This document shows, piece after piece, positions 24,899-41,110 of a stretch of DNA of 64,000 bases (position 1 is the stretch's first letter; every line of letters starts with the position of its first letter). A program made the position numbers and the translations under genes. The notes under the pieces are model-generated. The model was not told the DNA's origin. It ran no database searches and saw only the letters and a list, made by a program, of their open reading frames with translations. The DNA comes from Mansonella perstans (Eukaryota > Nematoda > Chromadorea > Rhabditida > Onchocercidae), in assembly GCA_037074765.1 (NCBI GenBank), contig JBAMDO010000026.1:124001-188000 (forward strand), given 5' to 3'.

Positions 24899-27800
24899 TT
24901 AAATTTTCGATCGAGCATCCGCCATCATAGGTTCCAAATACTTCTTGAATGTTGATAGTACCTGCAAAACAGAACACCAATATATACCAGAATTAAAATC
25001 GTTCAAATGATAAAAAACATTTCACTTATACTCTCCATGGAAAAAAAAAAAAAAAAAAAAAAACATAGTGTATAAGGTGAAACATATCTTCTCCTCGAAA
25101 ATAATATTACATATGTCAAACAAATCTCAACGTATTATAGATTCACTTTCTAACTATAAGATAATTATTATTTCTGAAGTGAGAATCTGCATATAAACAT
25201 TGGTTTCATTTAACTATACGACCATAAAACAAATGCCATGAAATATTTCATGATTTCAAGTCAAATAATTTTGCTTCTTTTCGAACCAATAATTTGAAGG
25301 TGGAACTCTGTTGCATTAAATTTCTTAATCACCTACTTCAGTCTTATTCAGCTCCGAATACTTCGCCCATTCAAGCATTGCAGCATAAACGTTACCATCA
25401 CGTCGCCCAAGAACAGAATGAAGTTCACGATCCGAAAAATCAAATGAATCTACTATGGCAACCGCATCTGGACGTAAATTTCCCAGTATTTCATAGATAC
25501 CATATTTAACGTTTTTCATTTGTTCATCCGACATATAATCAGCCTAAACAATGTTTATATAAGCAGTTGAGACGTATTTTCGGATAACAACTCTGTTAGG
25601 AAAGGATATGCTAGCAATATAAAGTCATTTTGATCATGTCTGCTTTAAAGACATTTTATGATAAACTATTTGTTACTAATTTTAAAAAATGAAAACGTTA
25701 CTTATCACTGCACAAAATCTGTTATATCAATGAATGAAATCTCAGATCTGATATAAGCAGAAAAAATTAGCATTTCCTGACTTACTTTCCTGAAGTAGTG
25801 ACAGTGAGTGGAAATCTCATTAAGCAAATAAAGCTTGCCAATCAGATCTAATATTCGCATGATTTCTGGTTCACGGCACTGTGCTATTCTTGAGTAATAA
25901 CTTTTTGCCATAAAACAAAGAATGTGTAACTAAAAATTACGGATATTAATCTTGAAAGTTAAATATCATTAATTTCAATGAGACTTAAATATATCATTAA
26001 TTTCAAAATGCAATGCGGTGAAATAAAATTTAAAAAACAAAGATTTCTTGTTCCTTTGTATAGCATTAGAAGATGTAACAAGCAATGATGAAGTTAATGT
26101 GTGATAAAATGATGCATGCATAAAAGCATTCATAATACTAACTCGACTTGCTTGACATAGTTCAACAGAAGCGCAATTCCATGCCTCTTCAGGAGAACGA
26201 TTACCATTTTGAAGCTGCTGTAGATAATTGAATGCCGAAAATATCTATAAATATATAATTACCTCTTGATTATTTTCGAATTTTCGAAAAACATTGAACA
26301 GAAAAAATATAACAAGAAACACTGAAAAATCATTCATTAAATGGTTCTGAGTTTTCAGCGCAATAAATTAGCTATTATTGGAATGAACGCTAAAGCAATA
26401 TTTTAGCTAAATTGTCCTGAACTGTAACTTTCAATCACATTTCCTTTCAAATCCTTGGAAGCTGGAAAACAGCGGAATCATAGCATGGGATTACAAAGTT
26501 ACCTGGTTCCTAGCGGCTTGTTCAAAATCCCCAATCAAGTCCTCACATTTAACTGTTTGCCACATTCGAAAATTAGACTTATATCTCTTATCACCAACCA
26601 GGTACCTCGCAATTGTTGCTAAGTGAGCATTGTTTGCCCGTATTTCTTTGACTGTTTTCATTAAAAAGCTGCAATATCGATAATTTATTACTGTGATCTA
26701 AAAAATCATAGTTTCTCCATAGAAGTGGAAAAAAGAAGTTAAATTTAAAGAGATGCACCGTGCAACTTGAAGTAGCATGACAATATTTTCTCCTTCGTAC
26801 GTACAACCAGCAACAGTGAAGCAATAAATTTCCGGCAAACCAGATGCATGTGAATATCCATGTCCACCACATGCTAATCGACATTGTTCTATACCCTATA
26901 TAAAATTCCCAAATATTTTAATTTGACGAAAACGTGAGGATGTATGCCTTTATATAATTCCAAAATGAAAATTTGGATGTAGTATTTAGTGATTTTATAT
27001 CTCCTATTGCCAACCAAATACTTGGCAATTAGGAGACCCTGTTTAAGAATAAACACAGATTCTTTGGTCAAAGGAAAAAGTTACAGACCTTTGCGACTTC
27101 CCATGTTACGACAGCTTTAAAGCCTGAAGAAAGAATGTGTAATTCTTGCACCAATTCAATAATACCATAAGAAACTTGTTCGTTGACCTTAAATTCTTGG
27201 GCTTAAACTATGGTCTGAAAAATCTTGGATATTAGTCAGTAGAAAAACTCATTAAATGAGAGACTTGAAAAATGCAAATGTCGTCAGGAACTTAGAAAAT
27301 GATCGAAAAAACTTATATCTTGAAATATATTGCTTAAGAAAAATCAAAAAGATACCTTCATATACAAATTTTTTACTTCCGTAGCAGCAAACAAAAACAC
27401 AAAAGATTGAGCAAGGTAAGGGAGAATCCGGTATTGTTGCGTTCGATAATCAAGTATCTGAACTTCTTTCAAACTGAAAATTTCTGGCACTTTAAAAATT
27501 GAACTGCATGAACGTGCTCTATGATGGAAGTCGTAAATTACCATAACAATAACAAAGCATTTCCCAGCAACAAATTTTTCAAAAATGTTGCAGCACACAG
27601 CATGGAAAATCAAATCACACTTGCACAACGAAAGGCTTACCCGGGTTTCCATTCTCCCTGCCTTCTAACAGCAGAATAACGTATAGCAATTGTGACTGCG
27701 GCAGCCAATTGCATAGCCTGATCTCGTACCATAATTGATCGTACAAATACCATTGTACCATAACGTAATTTGGAATGTTTCGGAGCAATGTATTCACCAT

Positions 27801-29413
27801 TTGACAGAACCTAACCAAAACATTTCAGGAACTTTAAGAAACCATCAAATGGATTATTACATAAATAAATATCAAAAAATTTTACTTGTGAATAACGCAT
27901 GAACATATTCCTACGCGGGATGCGATAGTTGTTAAATATGAGAAATCCGTTATCATTGCCAGGAATACCCATTTTAGGACCAATATCTCCAACTGTGATG
28001 CCTGAATCAATATTTATAGAACTTATTTATGCAAAAATAGGCTATTAAATACGGTTGTAATTACCTAAATTCGAGCCAGTATTTCCTCATCACTGATATT
28101 TATTATCTTGCAATCATTGTGGAATTTATAAATTTTTTACATAGAAAATAGTTTTAAAACTTAAATGCTGCAATTTTAGAAAAATGCGATTTGTTAGTCA
28201 TACCTAGATTACTATTCAGAAATAAAAATCTAATCACCAGGCAAAGGCATGTGAGTGTCTAGATCTCTGAGTTGAACAATGAACATATGTAAGCCTTTAT
28301 TGCTTCCATTAATGATAAGTTGGGCAGGAATTATTGCATAATTTGATGACTTCCCAAGGCCACCTGACCACCACTTCGTTGCCGAAACTGATGGTGTATG
28401 CAGCACAAATTCGTCTGTTTTCTCATCATATGTTGCAGTTGTTTCCAACTTCGAAATATTAGTACCTTAAAGACAACAGCTAAAAGATTTCTATTCTTAA
28501 AACTTGCTTTACAAATTAGATTTAACATCAAATTTGTTGGTTTATCTAAAACAAAATTTATTGCAATATTTAAAAACAAGCTTACTGTTATATCATTGTT
28601 CTAAGCCAAAACTTTTTAATATATCAGGTTGAAAGAAATGCACAAAATATAATTATAAACCATGTCCAAGTTCAGTTTGCGCATAAGTTCCAATGATCGC
28701 TCGACTAACAGCCAATGGAAGCCAGTAGTCCAACTGATCATCATCGGTTTGTCCTTGAATAGTTGGTATGAACATTCCATAGTGCAACGACATTGCATGG
28801 AAATCACGTCCCATTATTAGACTATAAATACCCACTTAATTTAATTTCAAAATAATCAACCAATTTTTAAGATATTTGAATAATTGCCCTCGAAAGGTGA
28901 AACAAACCACACCTTTGAAAAAGTGATCCTTCTTCGAATATATCCGATTGGTCAATAAAGTCCAGTTTATTGGTCATTGCTACGATCTAAGCAGCGTATT
29001 AAGCCATTATTGAATAGTTCATTTGAAAACGAAGGATTCATGCGTTAAAGTTCTGACATTTATTTAATGTCCCAAATGAACATCCAAATGTTTATATGAT
29101 TCATTTCCAAATATTTAAACAGTTTCCCTTCATAACGAGAAATAACTAAAGACTACAATATGAGAAGAAATTAAAGAATATAAACCTTTCGCGCATTATT
29201 TTCAACTCGTTCCTTACGATTCATGAATTCAGGTGGTATTGGATCTTGAAAATCTTTTTGTGACTCTACAAACTTCAGTATTTCATGCCTTCTGCGAAGT
29301 TTTTCTTCACCACCGTATATGAATGCGGCTAATTTACCAACCGAAAAAGATGCACCTCGCCGTTCGTTAGTAATATCTTCATTATCACCCGGTTCAATCA
29401 AATCATGTCGCAT
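24899..29413 (-). CDS. acox: peroxisomal acyl-CoA oxidase
   Basis: This flavoenzyme catalyses the first step of peroxisomal beta-oxidation, acyl-CoA to trans-2-enoyl-CoA with H2O2. In nematodes the family also trims ascaroside side chains. Fourteen exons keep frame: 29413-29186, 28986-28913, 28821-28661, 28465-28238, 28001-27886, 27810-27641, 27473-27356, 27187-27089, 26895-26759, 26668-26503, 26244-26143, 25929-25786, 25543-25337 and 24961-24899, giving 670 residues, normal for the family. Visible motifs are [13 protein letters not shown] and [14 protein letters not shown] (FAD and substrate side), [12 protein letters not shown], and CTYEGEN, in which Glu432 aligns with the catalytic base. 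The C-terminus is SKI, a variant PTS1 peroxisome signal. An in-frame ATG at 29473, directly after a TTTTTTAG acceptor, would add 20 Lys-rich residues. I prefer 29413 because family similarity begins there. Which nematode ACOX this is cannot be decided. Confidence 0.95.
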
Positions 29414-29473
29414 TTTAAGATACTTGTATTCTGTTTTTTTTTTCTTTTTTTTTTTAACACATCTGAAATACAT

Positions 29474-30829
29474 CTAAAAAACATATCTAAAAATTGTTTA
29501 TTGTTATTTCAAAAACTTCGTAAATAATTATGCTTTCGAATCAATTTTAGAACAGAAAGCAATCTTATTATAAATTGATGTAGCATTAAATGATTTATCA
29601 ATAAGTTGCTATTTATTACACATCAAACATAACAAAATCACAAAAAAGAAATTGAATTTTAAACAACTGAGAAGAAAAGATGTAAAATAAAGAAGTGTAT
29701 AACTGGTTATCTCAGAATTAAATAGTGCTATTAATGAAAATATAACTGCAAAATGGGAAGTTCATCTACCTGTTGTTAATTACATGTCAACACAATACAA
29801 ACACTCAAATCAGATCAGCCAACCACATAACGCCTTTTTCAACAGCAATTATCATTCGTATCTGAACCGATCAAGGCCATTTACGTTAAATATATATATA
29901 CATGTATGTATTATTCCCTAATTCCTTCATATCTCAAATCAACTTCTCATCTATACTTTATAGTTTACTAACGATCGATTAAAAAAGAGAAATGTTAGTA
30001 AATTCGAAATTCCTTTCTCCTCTACACATTAATGAATGAACTACAAATAATTCCACTTGTAATTCTTAAATTTTGAAATTTGAATGAAAAGAAATTATTG
30101 AAATAATCCATTTTACACGTAGAACAGCGCAAAATAAATCACATCCCTATACGCTTGCTTGCATTCACACTGATTATGTTTGTTCAAAAAAAAAAAAAAA
30201 AAAAAAATTAAAAATAAAAATAAACGGTCTGTTATCGAGAGTGACGTTACGATGAAACGCAAAGTATCATACAGTAATGTTGTAAATTATGTCTCATCTG
30301 ATAAAGATGATTTTTAACATGTAAAAAAAATATCGATGCAATCATTCCTTCACATAAACCTAAACAACTCAAAAAAAGCAAATTTAGGCAATAAATTACT
30401 TCGTAACATCTGCAATTACAACTTTCTTTTTCCGAAAAGAATACTTTCCATATTCAATTTTTTTTCGAGATTTAAAACCTAAAAATTTAATAACTTCACT
30501 ATAATTTAATTAACCCGATAGCCACAACCAAAACATTTCCGATAAAATATTTCAGTAAAGCATAAACAAATCTCGGTTATACTGCAATGCAAATTCTCCG
30601 TCACTGAATAGAATTTACATTGGATGGAATTTATGCTCAGATTCAGCGGCAGAAATTATATCTTATGCTTATGCCCAAATATTCTGGATTATTCAGTGTC
30701 TTGTTTTATTCGTTAATGTCTAATTATTTCAATAAATACATAAATATATAATGTAATGAAATTTATACATTCAAACGTCAAAATGTTCTTGAAAATATAA
30801 AAGTTGAGTAATTAAACAACAAAAATTTA
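29474..30829. other. intergenic interval
   Basis: About 1.35 kb of AT-rich DNA between the start of the acyl-CoA oxidase gene and the stop of MTERF3, both on the minus strand. It holds a poly-A tract at about 30187-30207 and no supportable ORF. Confidence 0.6.
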
Positions 30830-33800
30830 TCAATAGTTTTTCAAGAAAGTATTGTACACATTCAAATATGTATGCGCCACTTCACAAGCAAATCTCTGAT
30901 CGGATGGTTGTAACAAAGAACTAAGATGTACATAATTCGGTGAACCTTCGTCATAATCAGCTTTATTCAGCCGTACCAAAAATTCGTGTCGTTTGCGGAT
31001 TGCTCCAATCGAAAATCTCAAACATGACGGCCATTCAGAAATTTGTGTGTTTGACAGATGTACAGTAAAACGAAGATAATTGTACGTTGCTTGTACAGCA
31101 CTTGGCTCTGAAACATTAATTGGAATTATTTGTTTGATATTTAGTTCGTTTTCACAAATTTCAATAACTCAACATCATCATCACCACAGTAGTAAGGCAC
31201 TAACAGTTGCCATTTGACGATACCTCCAGCCATCACCATGTAAGCCGAATGAATCATGCACAAGATGTTCGGTGCTGTGACCATCAATAAAATATTACAA
31301 ATGATATGGACCAATTAATTCATCAAAAAAATTCTACTCACCCATCATGAACACTCGCGGATCCTTCAGTAAAATTCCCTTAATCTGTTCTTTTGTAAAT
31401 TCCATTTCTTCATTCAACATAGTAACAAGTCGCTGAAAAAAATAAGCATATTAATTTCATCAGCAGAAACACTCCTTATGTACTTTTTTCTTTAATTTAA
31501 AGTGAACCTAAACTCCCAAAATATAGGTAGGGATCATGAAGTTCATCGAAACCTCTACAGTAAAAACAACACCCACGTGCTTACTTCAAGCGGCCCAATA
31601 CCATGGATAGTAACTCTTGGTTCGGTGACAAGTACTTGACGTACTTCATCGCCTGCCAACTCAAAGGTCTTTTGAATCCACCCCAAACGAGCATCGGTTC
31701 TTTTGACATCTATATTTAACCAAAACCTGACATAAAATACAATGATGAAATTAATAAATGCAAATATTTGCCTTCAAAAAGACGAAAACTATTTTTAATA
31801 ACCAAGACGATGTATTTTTAATGCTGTCGATACATAAACAAGGACTTTCGAAGATAGTCAACAAATGCAGTAATCATGTTGCGATAACTTCGAATGAAAG
31901 CACTAACCTATTGTTTTTCACGATTTTAAGGATTTCCGTTTTAGTCAGCTTTTTGGTATAAAGGTAATTTACTCGCACCTAAAACATAAAACATAACTCA
32001 TTATGACTGTTACAATATGGAGTGAAGTTAAACTTTCCTATAGAGGAAAACAGCAATTATTAACCTTCATGCTCTCTAAATCCTGTAATAAAAAGTACGG
32101 ATTTCGCGTTAAATACGACCCGACATCGGTTATGGGCATACCGACTTGTTGGATTAACCAAATAAGTTTCGGTCTTACATCATTTTCCCAATTTAATTTC
32201 ACCAGTTTACGGCCGATATGTGTCACTGAATCCACCTACAAACAGCTGGTTATAAAAGTAATAAATTTAATTAACGTATAAATTTTCCATTCAAAACTTC
32301 CGAAGTTTTTATAAAATTTCAGGGTAATAGTATTTCCATAAATTTAACTGAGTTAAGATAAACCTCAAACAAATCCATGCCTAATTCGACAAGTACCTGC
32401 AATACTGGTAAATGATTCACATAATGAGCGATTGACCATGAGTGTGTTGGAGGTAACAATGACGGATTTGCTGCCGGATCGAATGGAAGTGGATTATCCC
32501 TGAACAAATCCGAACTTGTAAACAGGAAAAAATCGAAATAATTGTATTGCAAAATGTTTGGCAGAAGCCAGATCATATTATGCTATGATTATTTCTATAT
32601 GATTAATTGTAAAATGTCACAGAATAATTTATTAATTTGTTTTCAAAGTTTCAAGGTGTTTACTAAGATTTTAACAGCTGAATGATTTATGGAAGATTTA
32701 TTACTTTGTTCTTGTAAAATCATACCTTTGAACCTATTTTTGTAAATAAGGCTGATTAACAGTCCTCTAATCTTATAAAACCTTATAAATATCATTAATT
32801 AATAACTAAGATTTGACTTGTTAATTCATTATAAACAATTCACACCCATATAAAAGCTCTCTAACTGTGCTTAGATTATTATCAGTTTCACGGCAATACT
32901 ACCTTCTACTACTGCTGCTATCATTCGCCTCAATCAGCGACCAAGAACCTTTTTTGTTTTATCATTACATCCTTCGTATCCCTCCTCAATCCCATTTTTT
33001 TAACTCGTTATATTAATACTTATATATTTTGCTCGTCGCTCTATTATAATAATTGGTATTATTTTTAACGTCGTTCTATTATAATTGGTTATCGGGACAA
33101 TCACAATATAACTAGTTGCACGTTCCAAACCCAATTCGTGAAATTATCGAAAACTACGTAAGTCATTAATATCAAAATCCCCTTTCTTATAACTAAAAAA
33201 AATTTTCCGGCACATCAATTTCTGATGTCCCGATTTGGTAATGTTGGATAATGTCGAGATCCGATACTGTTTCTCTTTTACATGTTTAATACTTTCTGCT
33301 ATTATGGAGGTCATAATGTCACCTCACCTCGGGTGTCAGAGAATATGGCGGAAAATTTTTTCAAGTAATATGAAAGGAAATTTTGAAATGAATGACTTAC
33401 ATACTGTTCGATGATTTTATGAATTAGAATTGGAACTTACAGCTAGTTATAATTTTATTACTCTCCAGATACCAATTATAATAGAACGACGTTAAAAATA
33501 ATACCAAGTATTATAATAAAATGACGAAAGAAATATGTATTAATATAACGAATTAAAATAGGATTGAGGAGGAATACGAAGGACATAATGATTAATACAA
33601 AAAGGGCTATTAGTCGCTGAATTAAGAATTAATTAATTGTAGAAATTAAGCTGAATTAAGAATAATAGCAGTAGCGGAGTGTATCACTATGAAACTGACA
33701 ATGATCTGATCTAAGTAGAATTACAGAGCTTTTATATGGGTGAATTGTTTGTAATCAATTAACAAGTCAGATCATAGAGCTATAATTAATTAATGGTATT

Positions 33801-34896
33801 TACAAGATTTGATAGGATTACAGGGCTATTAATCAACTTATTTATTGAAATCTGTCACAGTGAGGTTTATTATTTTGTTTTTATAAAATCATACTTTGAA
33901 CCTAATTCATAATTCACAGAACTACTGAATTTGCACGAAACCAATGAAATTCAAGAACAAGAATTTGAGAAATACGATCAAATAATTCATTGAAAGTAGC
34001 GTCAGAAAAATTAGTGAACTTAGCGTGCAACTGCAGAACACAGAATAATCATTGTTGAACAACATGTAAATTCCTAAGCTTTAGATTTTTGCTATTTGAT
34101 CAAAATAAAGGCTGAAAAACCTTGACGGTAGCTGCATAAAATTAGACTTATCCAGTTCATTCTCTGAATATACAATAGGTCGAAATCGATTAGCCTCTAC
34201 TTTTTGCTTTTTCCGTCGTGCTGGGAAAGAATTTTGCGATGAAAGCTGTAAAGGGACTTTAATTGTCACTGGATTTTTGATAATATCCCAATAAAGGAAT
34301 ATATGCAAGAAAACAGCACTCTCTTCAGATCCTTTATCATCTTCACTCAAAAAAGTTTCAGCACCACCATCTTGTCCATTTTACATTTTGAATGTAATAG
34401 ATGCACTCAGCATTTCTAATATAATAACTTACAATTCTATCATTCCTATTTATTTGCTTCAATGCAGCATTCTCCTTTTTATCAAATATGGCCAAGTCTG
34501 ACAAAGGATTGCCAGAAGAAATATCCCGTTTTTCAACCTATAATTGATCCAAAGAATATTTACACAAACTTAATTCATCTAATTCAAACGTAGAAGCAAT
34601 ATAGTTCTTTCTTTTTTTGTATGAATTAAGCAATCTCTTCCTGTATGTTTTATACTAGCAGTAAAACTATTCGCTCTTAGGAGTTTTTGTTGGAATTATT
34701 AAAATATAGATTACATCAAGATTTCCAGTATCCACATGCCTAAAACAAACTGCTATCCATAGACAAATAAAAGTATGTCCCATTTATTACTAACCTCTAC
34801 CGCCTGTTGCACATTACCATCAACAAACTTCCGGAAGCAAAAACCAACTACGGCATTTCCCTGAAAATCGCGACAACTACGCCGCACGAAAATCAT
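30830..34896 (-). CDS. mterf3: MTERF3-like mitochondrial transcription/translation factor
   Basis: MTERF3 is a matrix nucleic-acid-binding protein of helical mTERF repeats, which represses mtDNA transcription and aids mitoribosome assembly. Exons are 34896-34795, 34537-34433, about 34370-34121, 32499-32364, 32235-32065, 31978-31908, 31726-31585, 31432-31342 and 31107-30830, about 440 residues. The start MIFVRRSCRDFQGN is Arg-rich, as expected of a mitochondrial presequence. Family segments include FDPAANPSLLPPTHSWSI, KLNWENDVRPKLIWLIQQVG, RVNYLYTKKLTKTEIL, RLGWIQKTFELAGDEV and the C-terminal SPNYVHLSSLL. All junctions keep frame except exon 2 to exon 3. There the strong GTAAGT donor at 34432 leaves phase 0, but the only early acceptor (GGACAAG, 34371) needs one leftover base; using the next GT (after 34429) would repair it. 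Intron 3 (1.6 kb) contains a long palindrome. Confidence 0.85.
32694..32735. repeat. left copy of a 41-bp direct repeat flanking the palindrome
   Basis: The segment containing TTGTAAAATCATACCTTTGA recurs at 33864-33904 in the same orientation with about four substitutions and one gap. It sits just outside the left arm of the palindrome. It is too long for an ordinary transposon target-site duplication. Confidence 0.75.
32740..33850. mobile_element. long imperfect palindrome, foldback/MITE-like, in MTERF3 intron 3
   Basis: The left arm (about 32740-33265) is the reverse complement of the right arm (about 33290-33850), with many substitutions and small gaps. Matched blocks include TTAACGTCGTTCTATTATAA (33065-33084) with its inverse near 33476-33495, CATATAAAAGCTCT (32847-32860) with its inverse near 33727-33740, and AAAATTTTCCG near 33200 with CGGAAAATTTT near 33350. 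The centre is near 33270-33290. No ORF of transposase size is present, so if mobile it is non-autonomous. It lies wholly within an intron of about 1.6 kb, so the pre-mRNA would carry a hairpin of about 500 bp. Confidence 0.75.
33864..33904. repeat. right copy of the 41-bp direct repeat
   Basis: Partner of 32694-32735, same orientation, about 14 bp outside the right arm of the palindrome. Confidence 0.75.
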
Positions 34897-35616
34897 GCAC
34901 CGAAAATGCCAAATCCTTCCAAATAGAACTGCCTAAATATTTATCACAATCACTTAAACGAATATTCGGATGATCTCAATTTGCAATGAACTTTAATCCG
35001 CATCCTGCATAACAGGCATCAAACCGGAACATTTGTCTGAAGATTTAAGACTAGAGTATTTTATATGTGGTTTGATAATTTACTACAGGCATCACCCCAT
35101 CACTATTACAGAAAACATGAATTAGAAGTAGAAAAATTTATTCTAACAAAAAATGCATAAAATCATATCCGAGTAATAGTGAATAATCGAATTCAACATT
35201 TTCTCATTCATCATTATTCGAGTTAAAGAAATTCAAAATTGACGACATGCTTTCTTTTCGGCCAAAAAATCACCAAAACACCATCAGTAGATGAAAATTT
35301 AATGAAAAAAAAAATCTCACTGCAAGTCCAATACACACTAAGCAATGCGAAAGATGGTTGGAATAGAAAAAAGCACAATTTACTATTTTTCAGTTCCAGC
35401 AGTAAAAAATTTGATCATCACACGACCACAAAAGCTAAGTTCTCTGATATCACAACAAATCAAAAAAATATTCAAATAGGAATTTTTTTTCATTGTTTAC
35501 AAAATCAAATTCCGATAATGACTTACAGTTTCCAAAACTAATGAGTACAGAACAAAGTAAAAGCATCAAAAAGAAATACAAGCAAAAAAATCGTTGAAAG
35601 TTGACCATAAAAAACA
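34897..35616. other. interval between TOMM22 and MTERF3
   Basis: About 720 bp holding the TOMM22 3' UTR and the MTERF3 leader. A plus-strand 100-codon ORF here (35239-35541) is AT-rich and not convincing. Possible acceptors (ATTTAGGCAG and similar) lie 30-45 nt before the MTERF3 ATG. Confidence 0.5.
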
Positions 35617-36455
35617 CTACTGCTTCGCAGTGCTTATAGCAGCACTTGGGCCAAGCAACAATTGCCTCTGTTGAGCTACCTAAAACCAAATTAATTATTG
35701 GGATTAGAACTTTCTGATGCTGTCAAATAACAAATAAAAATTAACAATGGAGTAATCCGACAAATTACATCAACCATTTTCAACGAAAATAAAACGTCAC
35801 TCCGCTTTGAACCTTTCCTACTAGTAGAAAAAACCAACTAAATTAAATCAGTTATCATGAATAAATAATTACAAATGATTAATTCATCGAAAGAACAACC
35901 CTGAGAACCTTATACTGCGACAACCCCAATGAGAGAAAAAAAATGTGATATTTTAGAAAAACGAACCTGACTTTTTTCATATTCAGACCTTTCTTTTTCG
36001 ATTACATATGGTAATACTAAAATCATCATCGACGATGATACAATCCAAAGCGCAGATTTCACAAACGAAAACTGAAATTAGAAAAGGCATAGGATTTAAA
36101 TAAAAGAACTGAATGTTATACTACATATCATCCTTTATTATTTATGAGTAAAATCCAATATACTAGATATATTTCTTGAAACAAGTGTCGAAAGTATTGC
36201 ATAAACGCATCTGCACAGCTTATCCATAATGAATATATTACGAAGATACCACTTAAAGAATAGCTGAGCATGCAAAAAAACACTTACCGTATGTTTCGCA
36301 GCCCACACCGACCAATCAACAGACGATTCCAACTTACACCTGAATATATCTGGAAACATCTCACGAAGACCCCAAAGTCTTTCAGTAATCGTTTCTTCCA
36401 ACTCATCATCCGGAATCTGATCCCATTCATCACCGCCAATTTTGCTAACTTCCAT
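35617..36455 (-). CDS. tomm22: TOM22 homolog, mitochondrial import receptor subunit
   Basis: TOM22 is the central receptor and organiser of the TOM translocase in the outer mitochondrial membrane. Exons 36455-36288, 36071-35967 and 35679-35617 join in phase 0 to 111 residues. The cytosolic part is acidic and has the family signature DDELEETITERLWGLREMFP. The next exon provides the single membrane helix (ALWIVSSSMMILVLPYVIE) followed by a charged stretch. The intermembrane tail is QQRQLLLGPSAA. The length is slightly under the mammalian protein. The ATG at 36455 is the first in the conserved frame. The gene is co-oriented with MTERF3 720 bp downstream and RUVBL1 about 0.9 kb upstream. Confidence 0.92.
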
Positions 36456-37358
36456 ATTCTTTGCCTTTTTGAGTACTAATTAAATAAAATTTTCTAATTT
36501 GTTTGAAAAAATTCAGCTCTTCTTATGTTTTAAGCAACTGCATTACGATACACCTCGCGGGGAAAAGTTGTCAAGCAACGATAAATGATCAAATTTTCCA
36601 AGAAAGGGTTGACAAGCTGTCATGATAAGAAGCTGCAAACTTCACATCGTAAAAAAGACTTAAGCTAACATTAGAACAAGAAAAAACAAAAACTTTCTCC
36701 AAATAGCACAAATTTCAGGCAAAGTGAGAGTAATACATTGAAAATAAATAAGTGAAAAAACAACCACAAATAAAGAAATTTTGTTGGAATTTAAAAATAC
36801 CAAGATCAACATGGTGCTTAAAAGCACAAAGCATAACGATGAAAGGGGAAATTACTGACGAATTTGGCTTAAGCTTTATTTCATTGACAACATATAACTT
36901 CAACTTCACAAAAATCAGGAAAAAAAAACATGCATGTTTATAATAAATCTGAATAATATAGAATGTTCAGACTAACAGTCTGACTGTTTCGAATCAAAAC
37001 ATTTTGCAGAATTACCAAATTACAGTGTCATAATGAACTGCTATTTCTAACGCAATTGAGCTAGAGATAATAATAAAAATGCTCTTTCCATTAAATTAGC
37101 AAGATCAAAATTATGAAGAGTCAAAAATGCTCATGAAAACTAAACTGAAAAACAAGGCTGGATTTTCATTCCTCATAAAATTAATTCCCAAATGTCAGCA
37201 AAATGCCACTAAAAAAATTTAAACCGAAATTTTTCAGAGTCAAAAAGATTGTACAAAACATACCTGAAAAACAAACAATAGAGGACTTTAATCAACATGT
37301 AACAATCCTCTCTTTTATAGAATACTGAAATTTTGTATTGATTTATGTTAACATTCAT

Positions 37359-40721
<3,363 letters not shown>

Positions 40722-40728
40722 CTAAAAC
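40722..40728 (-). promoter_or_regulatory. probable spliced-leader trans-splice acceptor of RUVBL1
   Basis: The heptamer GTTTTAG on the minus strand abuts the RUVBL1 ATG, leaving no room for a cis-encoded leader. This is the pattern expected for nematode SL trans-splicing. It is inferred from sequence only. Confidence 0.6.
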
Positions 40729-40915
40729 AGCACGTAAGATTTTTAAGACAATTAAGTAAATGAACGGTGAGTAAAAGTACATGTTATTTATTAGATGAGA
40801 TCAACAAACATCCACAGCTTACATTATTATATGTAGTATTAATTTTTGAAAGTTCTTTACTAACATTAATATTTTAAGACGTATTACTATACCGATATGT
40901 GTTTAATAGGACATT

Positions 40916-41110
40916 TCAGTAAGTAAAAAAATCACGTATAATGTAGACATCTACACATTTAGGTAACACGTAAGCGATACTTTCGACACCCTCGTAAATT
41001 CTGTCCTGCTCTAAACCACATATGTTAAAGTTATGCATCATATTGACCGGTTGCAATGAAATTAACATCCCACACGGTATCAAATGAAATACTACAATGA
41101 ACTGACCCAT
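40916..41110 (-). CDS. doubtful 64-codon ORF upstream of RUVBL1
   Basis: I do not recognise it. It starts with ATG (MGQFIVVFHLIPCGMLISLQ) and has a balanced stretch CGLEQDRIYEGVESIAYVLP in its second half. There is no good acceptor next to the ATG. It could be a small gene in the RUVBL1 to SLC10 gap, part of the RUVBL1 promoter, or chance. Confidence 0.2.
   Translation of the reverse strand: MGQFIVVFHLIPCGMLISLQPVNMMHNFNICGLEQDRIYEGVESIAYVLPKCVDVYIIRDFFTY

Noticed and set aside
32694..33904. Reading the 41-bp direct repeats as a target-site duplication
   Set aside because: Too long and too diverged compared with ordinary DNA-transposon duplications; more likely part of a larger duplicated unit or an older local duplication.
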